Below are positions 33,191-42,898 of a stretch of DNA of 64,000 nucleotides, in pieces (position 1 is the first letter of the stretch; each line of letters begins with the position of its first letter). The position numbers and the translations under genes are program-made. Under the pieces are notes generated by a model that saw only the letters and a list, made by a program, of their open reading frames with translations, did not search any database and was not told where the DNA came from. This DNA comes from Phytopythium helicoides (Eukaryota > Oomycota > Peronosporomycetes > Pythiales > Pythiaceae), in assembly GCA_024867545.1 (NCBI GenBank), contig JANFNE010000021.1, positions 434,001-498,000 on the forward strand. The letters run 5' to 3'.

Positions 33191-34565
33191 TAAGTCGGGT
33201 ACCCCGACCACTTAGCAATGAAAGTAAATACTGCTCCACAAAACGGAGGATCTCAAGTCTCCGTCGGCGTTCGCGAATTCTTGATTAGAATCGTCGTGGC
33301 CCCGACTGTATTCACTACGTCTACGGATGACGGAGTGTGGGATGAGCACAATTCTCGATGGATACTTCAGACTTACATTCGCCGACAACCAGGTGTTGAT
33401 TGTCAGGGTGTGCAGATGACAGGCAATGGGCTCGTCGCAAAGACTGCTATTCCGAGGTAACATCCCCGTCGATGGTCGTTCCATGGCAAGAGGTCCTTTG
33501 CCATTGCTAACGTTAACGTTACTCCACCGCTTGCGTTTAGTACGGAATGTCGAGGCGAGGTCCATTCAAGTTGCAATGGCTGCTTTTGTGAGAGCTGTGC
33601 CGGGCCGATCGCATTGCTAATAATCCCGATCACAGGCTCAAGCTAAGGTAATTGGAGCTCTCCGATCCAGCAGTTCTGTGCGGAAACACCGAGCGCAGCT
33701 CTGTATTGGCAATGGACCGGCTGCACCAGAGACTCTCGCTGTCCGAACGCAGCAAGTCAACGGCAGGAGATGGCGAACGCTCGAGCTCTCGGCAGCTCAC
33801 CATGCATCGTCGCGACCACGCGAACGAAGTGGAACGTTCGCGTTCACGCCGGCCGCCACGTCGGCCTCTCCGCCTCCACAAGAACCGAATTGCTGTGCAG
33901 TGCAACCGCCAAATCGCGCAGGAGCGGAGCTCCTGGCGCTCATGAGCGCCACGTGGTTGGTCGGAACGACCCAACGAACGTTCAACCAGCTCTCCGTAGC
34001 GCAACCTCCCGGCTAAGTACGGTTGTCATTGCCCACAGTACTCGCAGGTAGGTGCGCTCGCGAGGCTCCCCGAGTCGATCTGGAGCTCCGAGCGGCGCAC
34101 TTGACGCTGCCAGGGGCTCTCGAACGCGTTCATGTGGCTGCGGAGTCTTCCGCTGTTGGTTGGGTGCGAGGGGAGACTGCAAGTCGGCCGGACCAACTTG
34201 GCTACGCTTTCTTTTAAACTTGGTTTCAGTATGGAGCAGTCGCCGCGTCGTTCCAGCCGCAACGCGTGGCACGTGGAGCCGCGTCTCTCTTGGTCTCCGT
34301 ATGGTATACTGTGTTCCAGATCAATCGGCTCCGTTCTAGAAAACGTCTTCCACGTCAGCACGTGGCAGGTCGGGGGCGCTGTGTTGAAGCGCACCACGGT
34401 AGTTCTCTTTGTCTTGGCGTTTGTATACTGACCTGTATTGGGGTCGCCGATCTTTTGACGCGTAGCTCCCTTCCGTGGTTGCCGCCGCGGATCCGCCGGC
34501 CATGCTCATTTCCGAATCCGCCGAGTCGCCGCAAGTCTTCCCGACGTAACGAGAGACCACTCGCC
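33191..34565. other. Intergenic region and BiP-B promoter
   Basis: No coding sequence is recognised between the Gly/Ser-rich relic and the BiP-B start. The last 300 bp contain ACGT-core sites: GCACGTGGA near 34269 and the pair CCACGTCA plus GCACGTGGC at 34350-34366. These are the most likely stress-response elements for BiP-B. Short AT-rich patches lie near 34310-34330 and 34400-34430. Confidence 0.45.
34349..34369. promoter_or_regulatory. UPRE-like double ACGT site upstream of BiP-B
   Basis: CCACGTCA (complement TGACGTGG, the canonical unfolded-protein-response core) is followed immediately by GCACGTGGC, about 200 bp before the BiP-B ATG. UPR-type elements of this kind control BiP genes in animals, plants and fungi. 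Whether oomycetes use the same bZIP logic is inferred. Confidence 0.45.
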
Positions 34566-36536
34566 ATGAACTTGGCCAAGATCCTGCTGGCGGCCGTCGC
34601 GCTGGCCGGCGCGGCGCACGCCGCTGACGACTCCAAGGGCCCGCGCGGCCCCGTTATCGGCATCGACCTGGGCACGACTTACTCGTGCGTGGGCGTGTAC
34701 AAGGACCAGAAGGTGGAGATCATCGCCAACGACCAGGGTAACCGCATCACGCCGTCCTACGTGGCCTGGGACTCGAACGACGAGCGCCTCATCGGCGATG
34801 GCGCCAAGAACCAGGCGACCATCAACCCCGAGAAGACCCTCTTCGATGTCAAGCGCCTCATCGGCCGCAAGTTCAGCGACAAGTCGGTGCAGGCCGACAA
34901 GAAGCTGCTCCCCTACCACATCGTGGACCGCGCTGGCAAGCCGTTCATCGAGGTGACGATCAAGGGCGAGAAGAAGCAGTTCTCGCCCGAGGAGGTGTCG
35001 GCCATGGTGCTCACCAAGATGAAGCAGATCGCCGAGGGCTACATTGGCCGCGAGGTGTACGACGCGGTCGTGACGGTGCCGGCCTACTTCAACGACGCTC
35101 AGCGTCAGGCTACCAAGGACGCCGGTACGATTGCTGGTCTGACGGTGCAGCGCATCATCAACGAGCCGACGGCTGCTGCCATTGCCTACGGCATTGACAA
35201 GAAGTCTCAGGGTGAGAAGAACGTGCTGGTGTTCGACCTTGGTGGCGGTACCTTCGATGTCACGCTGCTCGCCATTGACGGCGGTGTGTTCGAGGTTCTG
35301 GCGACGAACGGTGACACGCACCTTGGTGGTGAGGACTTTGACCAGCGCATCATGCAGTACTTCATCAAGAAGTGGAAGAAGGACAAGACGATCGACATTG
35401 GGTCGGACAAGCGTGCTCTGCAGAAGCTGCGTCGTGAGGCTGAGCGTGTGAAGCGTGCTCTGTCGACGCAGGCTCAGGCTCGTCTTGAGATCGAGTCGCT
35501 GCTGGACGGTGAGGACTTCACGGAGTCGCTGAGCCGCGCTCGTTTCGAGAAGCTGAACGAGGATCTGTTCAAGAAGACGCTTGGTCCGGTGGAGAAGGTG
35601 ATGAAGGACGCTGGTCTGAAGAAGTCGGAGGTGGACGAGATTGTTCTTGTTGGTGGCTCGACGCGTATCCCGAAGGTGCAGCAGCTGATCAAGGACTACT
35701 TCAACGGCAAGGAGCCGTCGCGTGGTGTGAACCCAGATGAGGCTGTTGCGTACGGCGCTGCCGTGCAGGGTGGTATCCTCAGCGGCGAGCAGGACGACCT
35801 GACCAAGGACGTGCTTCTCATCGATGTGGTTCCTCTCTCGCAGGGTATTGAGACGGTCGGTGGTGTCATGACCAAGCTCATCAACCGTAACACTGTGATC
35901 CCGACGAAGAAGTCTCAGACGTTCTCGACGTACCAGGACAACCAGCCGGCTGTGCTGATCCAGGTGTTCGAGGGTGAGCGTGCCATGACCAAGGACAACC
36001 GCCTTCTCGGCAAGTTCGAGCTGACGGGTCTGCCGCCTGCCCCGCGTGGTGTGCCTCAGATTGAGGTGACGTTCGAGATCGACGCGAACGGTATCCTGCA
36101 GGTTGCTGCTGAGGACAAGGGCACGGGCAAGGCCGAGTCTATCACGATCACGGCTGAGAAGGGTCGTCTGTCGCAGGAGGAGATTGACCGCATGGTCCAG
36201 GAGGCTGCTGAGTTCGCCGACGAGGACAAGCGTATCAAGGAGCGTATTGACGGCCGCAACGGCCTCGAGGGCTACCTGTACAGCCTCAAGAACAACGTCG
36301 AGGACAAGCTGTCGGACAAGCTGGACGAGGACGACAAGGACACCGTGCTGACGGCCGTGCAGGACGCCATGGACTGGCTCGAGGACAACCTTGAGGCCGA
36401 CAAGGAGGACTTCGAGGCCAAGCAGAAGGAGGTCGAGAAGCTCGTGAACCCTATCATGGCCAAGGTGTACCAGGGTGGTGCTGGCGCGTCGGACGAGTAC
36501 GACGACGACGACGAGGACGACCACGACGAGCTGTAA
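34566..36536 (+). CDS. BiP/GRP78 ER-lumenal HSP70, canonical copy B
   Basis: An intronless gene encodes 656 residues. The ATG at 34566 starts a clean signal peptide ([19 protein letters not shown]). HSP70 signatures are all present: [27 protein letters not shown] and [11 protein letters not shown]. The substrate-binding domain and a full-length helical lid follow ([39 protein letters not shown]), then an acidic tail ending HDEL, the ER-retrieval signal. BiP is the main ER chaperone, working in translocation, folding, ER-associated degradation and UPR sensing. The open frame extends upstream to 34266 but lacks conserved sequence there. The inverted paralogue A lies about 12 kb to the left. The abundance of C/G at third positions creates a long antisense frame that should be ignored. 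Confidence 0.96.
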   Translation: MNLAKILLAAVALAGAAHAADDSKGPRGPVIGIDLGTTYSCVGVYKDQKVEIIANDQGNRITPSYVAWDSNDERLIGDGAKNQATINPEKTLFDVKRLIGRKFSDKSVQADKKLLPYHIVDRAGKPFIEVTIKGEKKQFSPEEVSAMVLTKMKQIAEGYIGREVYDAVVTVPAYFNDAQRQATKDAGTIAGLTVQRIINEPTAAAIAYGIDKKSQGEKNVLVFDLGGGTFDVTLLAIDGGVFEVLATNGDTHLGGEDFDQRIMQYFIKKWKKDKTIDIGSDKRALQKLRREAERVKRALSTQAQARLEIESLLDGEDFTESLSRARFEKLNEDLFKKTLGPVEKVMKDAGLKKSEVDEIVLVGGSTRIPKVQQLIKDYFNGKEPSRGVNPDEAVAYGAAVQGGILSGEQDDLTKDVLLIDVVPLSQGIETVGGVMTKLINRNTVIPTKKSQTFSTYQDNQPAVLIQVFEGERAMTKDNRLLGKFELTGLPPAPRGVPQIEVTFEIDANGILQVAAEDKGTGKAESITITAEKGRLSQEEIDRMVQEAAEFADEDKRIKERIDGRNGLEGYLYSLKNNVEDKLSDKLDEDDKDTVLTAVQDAMDWLEDNLEADKEDFEAKQKEVEKLVNPIMAKVYQGGAGASDEYDDDDEDDHDEL

Positions 36537-37627
36537 GCGCGTACGGCGGGCGACCCATCGTGAGCGCGAGCAACATGAAACCCCGAGCATAGGTCTTTTG
36601 GTTTTGCAGTCGTAACGTAAAGATACTTTAACCTTTCATCTTTCTTGAAGTGTTCTCGTGACGTGCAGTTGCGTTACTGGTGGCGGCGTTGGCCCTGCAG
36701 AGGCGTGGGCATGTTTCGCAACGGGTCCGAGACAGTTCGATCGAGTGTTGAGATGGATCACAGCGAGAAAGGGCCGATGGCTGCACCAGGAGCTGTGATC
36801 TTGATTGGTGTGCGCCAAATACAGCCACGTTTTGCCTTCAACTGGTGCCAGCTTCCCCAGCTTCCCGTGCCAAGCAAAATGCACACAGTACTCGTGAGGT
36901 GATCGGGATCATACGTGAAGATTCTCGACTGCCCCAGCCGGAGAGCTCAAGGAGCTCAAGGACCTGGGGACTAATCGCCCAATTGTTCCTCGCTGCCTGC
37001 CTGACTCCACCGTCCAGTCCGTCAATCACTGTCAGACGCCCCACGGAGATTCGCCCACTGGCGTATCACAGCGTTCGCGGCGCTTGGTCCGCCTCCAACC
37101 GCCGCTCCAGTCAGCCCAGTCAGCATTATGGCTCCGCAGTACGGTACGGTCTTGACCCGCCCGTCGCCTTGAGTCTGGAGAATCAAGCCGCGGAGCCCAG
37201 AAGAAGGCGGCACCGGGGCCGTCAGCTCAGGAGCAGCCTCGCCCTTCTCCATATCACAGCGCCGATTGGTCGAGTCAGTGTGATATCGAGCTACGTGGCG
37301 TTCATGGCCCGAGTTCCGTCCGTGAGTCTCTGGCGTTCGTCTGGCGATAACTTCAACTTGGGCTTTCGACCATCTCAAGCGCTCTGATTGGCCCGCGCCG
37401 CCCCTCCGCGCGTGCCCATTGGCCAAAACCCCCTCGCTCGAAACTCCGCGGCCCCATGGAACTTCCCACGGGGGCAACATGATGAGCCCGCCTGTCGCCG
37501 ATCCTTCCACGCCGCCCGTCGGGATCTCCCGAGCGCGCGAGAGCCACTGACGCCAGTCGCTGCCCTCTCCGCGACCGCTCGCAGCGCAGCGCTGCCATTT
37601 CCTGATCGCCGCCCGGCCGCGCACTGC
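36537..37627. other. 1.1-kb intergenic region
   Basis: This region contains the BiP-B 3' flank and the promoter of the START-FYVE-GAF gene. No supported gene is present; the long plus-strand frame around 36845-37387 has no motifs. ATTGG boxes occur at 37387 (GATTGGCCCGCG) and 37417 (CCATTGGCCAAAA), and the 11-mer ACTTCAACTTG at 37350-37360. Confidence 0.4.
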
Positions 37628-40600
37628 ATGAGCGAGTTCATCGTCGTGACGGACGCGCGAGCTCCGCGCCACGCGCGCGTCGAGCTCGAGCCGCGGAGCT
37701 CGGCGCTCGAGGCCTCGGCGTCGGCGTCAGCTTCGGTTTCTGCGTGCGCCGACTCGGCGGAGCTGTCCATGTCAGGCGTGTCCTCTCCCTCGCTGCTGCA
37801 CCAGCGCGGCGTGTCGGTCGCGCACGAGGTCACGGACCGCGAGCTGTTCGCCACAGCAGTGGGCGTCGTACCCAAGCTTGAGACCCTTCTGTCGCGGCGC
37901 GGAGGCTCGAGGGTGAGTGGCCGGCAACACCGCAGCAACAGCAGCAGCAGCGCCAGTGGGAGCCGGAGGATGCATGCCAGGAAGCCCGTCAACAACCTGC
38001 ACTGGGTTGTCAAGAAGAAGCGCCACGGAGTCGAGATCCGAGAGTTCGACCGCAGCACGCTCTCTCACTCGGACGCGGTGGCAGCTAGTGGAGGTCGGGG
38101 AAGCTTTGTGACGGAGAGCACCAACACGCCGAGAGCTACATCTGCGGCGTCCACACCTCGAACGTTGCGAACACCTCGATGGCTCAAGCGCGCTGCAACG
38201 GCAACCGCGGACCAGTTCTCGTCCAGAAACACGACGCGATCGTCCTTCACGAGTGACTTTACGCCGCAGCCACAGCAGAGAATGTGGCCGCATTGCGACG
38301 AGCGCGTTGCGTTCGCTGCCACGGCTCACGCCGAGCTGGGCTGTCGACTCTCTGAGGCTCTTGAGCTCTTGTTCAGCACAGATGCACTGCAGTTTGACGC
38401 AACCATGAGCTCGCTCTTTGGGCACTCCAAGTACAAGCGGGGTGACTTGTTGGTCGCCCACTATTTACCCAATGGGCTCAATGTCACTCCGACCGACTTG
38501 GATGAGCTCGTTGGTGGCAACGCGCAGCGCGGTGCTAGCAGCTACTATAGTCGTAGCGGCGGCGCCAGCAGATCCGTCAGTGCTTTTGACTGGCTCGAGC
38601 GCGATGGAAGCCTCGTGGAGCCATCGCAGCCTGGATGGGTCGCACTCCAATCGGTGACACTCCGACCGCGGCTCAATATGGCTCTCCCTGCAGCAGCACT
38701 TCGCAAGCACAAGCTCAATTTTGCTGCATACTCACAAGTGCACCCTGCTCGAGACGAGGCTGTTTATGTGATGCAGACGCTGCCAAAGGAGCTCCAGACG
38801 CGAGTGAATGCCACCGCCGAGTTCGCAGATATGAGCCCCGGAGACATCCGAGATGTTGGTGGGGACGCTGGCAGCGCTGACCTGGAACAGATTTCAGTCG
38901 GGTACCACCTCGCTGCTTCATTCTCAGACTTGAACGGCCACCAGACTCGTATCACCATGTGCGCGTACGTCACATCACCCGAGCAAGGATCTTCCTTATT
39001 TGATGAAAGCTTGTTCGACGACGAAACCATGTATTCTTCCGGGCACTCGCTTTCGATCCTGAATCGACACCATCATCGTCATGGGCAACGCCAACGCCCA
39101 GCAGGGTGCTCAACCAGCGCCAAGTACGTCGTGACGTTGCTAGCTACTGCGACAAACGAGCTCGATCGACTGTTACGAAGACGCCGCCTCGGCAGTCAGG
39201 CGTTCATATTGACTCCATTGGACAAGAGCGTTTTCGAAGAGCATGAGTGCCATGTATGCGCTCGCCGTTTTGGGCTGTTGCGCGCTGAGCTTTTTTGTCA
39301 GCTCTGTGGTCACCTCGTTTGCCGTGATTGCTCGCGCAAGTTCGAAGTAGAGCCTGTTGCTCGTCGTGTTCGCCGCAACCGTGTATGCTTTGCCTGCGTG
39401 GCACATGTGGACGCCAACGGAGTCGCAAGGGTCGAAAATGAAGACCAGCAAGAGATGTGGACTCCTACCCGCCACCGTGGACGTCGCGATCGGCGACGTG
39501 CTGGGCGACGAGGAAATGGTGCAGACGATGAAGTGCCTGGTTTCTATTCGACTCGTGGTGGGCGGAGTGAGACTGCTAGCTCTTCCATTTGGGATGCGAT
39601 CAAAACTCATGACGGAGGTGTTAGTGTTCAAGTGGACGGCGAAAGAGAGCTTGGCCCACCTCGAATGCGCCGTGCAGTTAGCATGGACTACTTCGAAGCA
39701 AGCAGCGGACAAATCAACGACGTCGACGACATCATCGATTCTGTGGATGACTATCCAAATATCGGAGCAAGCTATCACGTCCAAACTCGACACCGCGCTT
39801 CGAGTTGCGAAGTCACAGAAGTAACTGCAATCACCAACGACTTCGATGCGACCTCCATCGATCCACCGTCGACTGCAGGCCAGGAGTTGGCGGATGCTTT
39901 GCACTCGGGAAATCCGCTCAGTCGTGCCCGGGCACTCGAAGTAGTCCGCCGAGTCGTATTCCATGTCACACAACCAGAAGTTACGGGCCATGAACAAAGT
40001 AACACCACCAGCGCTGCAGCTGCTGGTAGGAGCTCGCCGTCGTCGTCGACTGCAGACGACAGTGCTATGCTGCGCAAGTACTTGGAGGCGAGACGCCGGC
40101 TTTCCAATATTGCGAACTTCAAAGCAGGAACTGAAGGCGTCAAATCCAGTGGAAGCGGGGCGACTGCGTCTCTCTCCCCTAAATCAGCTACCAAGATCAC
40201 TGCGATCAAGGAAATCGCAGAAGACGACTGCTTTGGAGCCAATTCGAGTTATCAGCAACCCGCCAAGCACAAGAAGATCGACTTGCTGTCACGCCCATGG
40301 GACTTTCGGCTAACGTCCAGCCGTCTGGCGGCTCGTCACGAGATCCAGATTTCATCGGCAACAGACGACACGGATGATGATGAGGATGAAGATTCTTCGT
40401 TCTCGACTCCTGCCGCAGTGCTCCCTTCGGCGTCTTTAGACGGGCTATGTGAGGTGGCGGCTGATCGACTCAAGTGCCCGATGGCGTACGTCATCTTGCT
40501 GCCAGGGCTCTCGTCTGAAACGGCGACGGTGCTGGGTGCTTTCGAAGTGTCCTCTGTACGTCACGCAATGCCAAACCGGCGCCTTGCACTCTGCTCCGCA

Positions 40601-40900
40601 GCCCCCTCCATCCTCGCCGATGCCCATGAGCCTATCGTCGTGCAGTGCCCACTCGCTGAATCGCGGTTCCGACAGCTTGGCGAGGAAGCTGGCATGAAAT
40701 TTTTCGCAGGCTTCCCCATCCAAGGAGAGTTCAGCACTAGTGAAAGTCTAGGTGCAAATTGTGCACCCTTGGCGTGGTTGTGTGCGGGGGACTCCTCGCC
40801 TCGAGATTGTGTCACTCTGGATGACTTCGCAGCCATGCAGACACTCGCCAAGCTCGTCGGCGACTTGCTTGCAGAGCAGCAGCTCTTCACGACCGCTTAG
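37628..40900 (+). CDS. START-FYVE-GAF domain protein
   Basis: A single exon encodes 1,090 residues from the ATG at 37628; the upstream frame extension has no ATG. After a disordered basic N-terminus, residues about 219-520 form a START-like lipid-binding region (beginning MWPHCDERVAFAATAHAELG). At about 537-600 there is a FYVE-type zinc finger, HECHVCARRF..FCQLCGHLVCRDCS..RVCFAC. It keeps eight Cys but lacks the classic RHHCR phosphoinositide-binding block (ELFCQLCG instead). Residues about 937-1085 match a GAF domain (DGLCEVAADRLKCPMAYVIL, MKFFAGFPI, FAAMQTLAKLVGDLL). This combination is typical of large oomycete families. It probably links membrane lipid recognition to a small-molecule or redox sensor; the ligand is unknown. 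The frame is intact. Confidence 0.82.
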   Translation: MSEFIVVTDARAPRHARVELEPRSSALEASASASASVSACADSAELSMSGVSSPSLLHQRGVSVAHEVTDRELFATAVGVVPKLETLLSRRGGSRVSGRQHRSNSSSSASGSRRMHARKPVNNLHWVVKKKRHGVEIREFDRSTLSHSDAVAASGGRGSFVTESTNTPRATSAASTPRTLRTPRWLKRAATATADQFSSRNTTRSSFTSDFTPQPQQRMWPHCDERVAFAATAHAELGCRLSEALELLFSTDALQFDATMSSLFGHSKYKRGDLLVAHYLPNGLNVTPTDLDELVGGNAQRGASSYYSRSGGASRSVSAFDWLERDGSLVEPSQPGWVALQSVTLRPRLNMALPAAALRKHKLNFAAYSQVHPARDEAVYVMQTLPKELQTRVNATAEFADMSPGDIRDVGGDAGSADLEQISVGYHLAASFSDLNGHQTRITMCAYVTSPEQGSSLFDESLFDDETMYSSGHSLSILNRHHHRHGQRQRPAGCSTSAKYVVTLLATATNELDRLLRRRRLGSQAFILTPLDKSVFEEHECHVCARRFGLLRAELFCQLCGHLVCRDCSRKFEVEPVARRVRRNRVCFACVAHVDANGVARVENEDQQEMWTPTRHRGRRDRRRAGRRGNGADDEVPGFYSTRGGRSETASSSIWDAIKTHDGGVSVQVDGERELGPPRMRRAVSMDYFEASSGQINDVDDIIDSVDDYPNIGASYHVQTRHRASSCEVTEVTAITNDFDATSIDPPSTAGQELADALHSGNPLSRARALEVVRRVVFHVTQPEVTGHEQSNTTSAAAAGRSSPSSSTADDSAMLRKYLEARRRLSNIANFKAGTEGVKSSGSGATASLSPKSATKITAIKEIAEDDCFGANSSYQQPAKHKKIDLLSRPWDFRLTSSRLAARHEIQISSATDDTDDDEDEDSSFSTPAAVLPSASLDGLCEVAADRLKCPMAYVILLPGLSSETATVLGAFEVSSVRHAMPNRRLALCSAAPSILADAHEPIVVQCPLAESRFRQLGEEAGMKFFAGFPIQGEFSTSESLGANCAPLAWLCAGDSSPRDCVTLDDFAAMQTLAKLVGDLLAEQQLFTTA

Positions 40901-41099
40901 CACCGCTGGCAGTGCTTGTATATAGCTGTCGATCGCATGTTTTCCCTTGACGTTGACGTTGTCGTCGCCTCCTTTCTCGTCGGTATAAATATGTGTGCAT
41001 AAATTTAGGTTCAACAAGATCAAGTGCGTTGATACCTCGCTCGTTGTTGCCTAGTGGTTGTCCCTTTACACGTTCTACACGGCGCCATCAACGCAAGGC

Positions 41100-42366
41100 A
41101 TGGACGACGACCAGAAGAACCAAGTAAGCCTCGCGGATCGCTCGCCAAAGAGGACTGTGGATTGTGTCTTACCATTACTTGCAGCTGCGCGAAGACCTCG
41201 AGTTTGCTATTCTGCGTGCGCAGAAGCTAACGGCTTTGGACTCGCTGGACGCTCCTGGATCGCCTAGGCATCCGCTAGAGCTCCGTGCACTTACTGATGT
41301 CTTCGCGGTGTTTGGTTACGCACCCGACGACTTGATTGACCACCACGACCAGTGTGCTATCTTTCGTCGCGTCCGTGCCGAGCTCGAAGATGCACTTCGA
41401 CAACTAGCAGCCAACCCAAAAAAGTATGACAAAGCCATCTTACTGCGAGACCGCCTGCGGCGCATGAAGAGCGAGTTTATCGAGATGCAGCGAAGCTACG
41501 AGGCACGGCGGCAACAGCAGGAGCGCGAACGACTGACGAAGGGAGCAACATTATGTGCGCGGAAGAGCGACGTGCAGTGCCAGTCACTCGTTGACAAGAC
41601 CGAGAAGGAGATTGCCGACAAGAGGTTGGACCTCGACAAAACTCACGCCGTCGAGCGCGCACAGCTGGAGGAGTTCCTCGGCAAGCTGCAACAGCCACCT
41701 GCCAAGCTGTCCAAGCTCCTGCTGCAAATGAAAAGTACCGAAAAAAGCCTTGCGCGATTACGGTTGTTTGAAGACGCAAGAACTGTGTTTATACGCGCTG
41801 ACGCGCTGGAAAAGGACGAGCGCGCTCGCAGTGCCTGCGACTTTGAACAGTTCAAGCAGCGCAAGCGCGAGCAACTGCGAGCACAACAAGCTGCTGAGAA
41901 AGCTGAACTTGACGAGAAGCTCACTGAACGTCGTTATACGGCGCGCAGACGCAATGAGTCCCACCGACAGACGTACGTTGCGCTCGCGTGGATGCGCTGC
42001 GATTTCTACCTAACCGATGACACATTTCACAGGGAGGCGCAGCGTATGAGCAATCTGTCGCTGGATTTGCGGCACGCTCACGTATTGGACATGCACGGCA
42101 AACGAGTCTTCTCAACAGACCCGACACCGCAGGTTCGGCGGTCGCACGGTGCCACGTCCAGCACGTTCCGCGGCCAGCAGCTGCTAAGTACCGTGCAGGG
42201 CCGCCGACTCGAGGTCGCCAGTCTCTGCTCCATCCACGACCGCGAGTGCGGCGCCACCCCCGACGGATCGGTACGTGGCGCTCTCTGTGTCTTTGTCGTC
42301 ATGCAGCGACGGAATGGGTGGAGCTAACGCGAAGGGCTGCATTTGCAGGTCATCTACTCCGGCTGA
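41100..42366 (+). CDS. Coiled-coil protein of unknown function
   Basis: Four exons, 41100-41123, 41185-41972, 42033-42270 and 42349-42366, encode 355 residues; the last exon adds only VIYSG. The protein starts MDDDQKNQLREDLEFAILRA and is strongly helical. KYDKAILLRDRLRRMKSEF recalls UVR-type helical hairpins. It continues in a long basic/acidic coiled coil with FKQRKREQLRAQQAAEKAEL. The C-terminal part has DLRHAHVLDMHGKRVFS. I do not recognise the family. A flagellar or cytoskeletal role would fit the composition but is not shown. The 60-nt intron at 41973-42032 has no in-frame stop, so its retention would still give an open protein. Confidence 0.65.
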
Positions 42367-42898
42367 CTTCAACTTGGAGTGATGGTAAGGGTTACATTTA
42401 CGCGGGAGAGGTTACACTACGAGCGTAACAGCGTGGTTGGCTGGCAGCCCATCAACTCTTTCTGCGCCTGCTCAGTCGCCAGGACATTCGCTTTTCCGTC
42501 GCCTTGCAGCGCAGCAACTCCGCGCCTTTGCCCCGCTCCGAGTTTCTCGCTGATGTTCAATTACCATGCTAATACGGACGCGCGCGGGCGGGCCTCGGCC
42601 CGACCCTCACCCTGTCGAAACAAACGTATTCAATTGCTCTGAGAGAAACCACCTCGTAGTCTGCATGTTCGTGCACTTGCCTGTTGCAGGCTCGCTCGGT
42701 GTAGGCGCCCGCTCCGTGGGTGTCGAGCCGCTCGCGGTCGTTTTCGGCTCGCGGCCTGCGAAATGAAATTGGAGGCGTTTGAGGTTGCTAGGGCCTCTCC
42801 ATGGGCTAGTGATCATAGAACCTCCAAACATTCCAACCAAACCATTTGCTTTGCGTGTGCATCGAAAATAGCATTAGCGCTTTGACGAGAGTTTGAGA
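42367..42898. other. Intergenic, no gene seen
   Basis: This spacer between two plus-strand genes starts with ACTTCAACTTG (42366-42376) overlapping the preceding stop codon. It contains paired GGTTAC/GTAAC blocks near 42393-42430. No coding signal or domain-bearing frame is present. Confidence 0.4.

Noticed and set aside
32272..33288. A 338-codon plus-strand open frame, Pro/Leu/Asp-rich
   Set aside because: It is the mirror of the Gly/Ser-rich repeat on the minus strand. The minus-strand peptide has coherent repeats in three frames, so the plus frame is a shadow.
34506..36590. A 694-codon open frame antisense to BiP-B, and a similar long one antisense to BiP-A
   Set aside because: Long antisense frames are a known artefact of HSP70 genes with strongly biased third positions. 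The translations are Leu/Arg/His-rich without any domain, whereas the sense strands encode perfect HSP70 proteins.
37388..37627. N-terminal extension of the START-FYVE-GAF protein
   Set aside because: The open frame upstream begins only with TTG, has no ATG and contains ATTGG promoter-like boxes.
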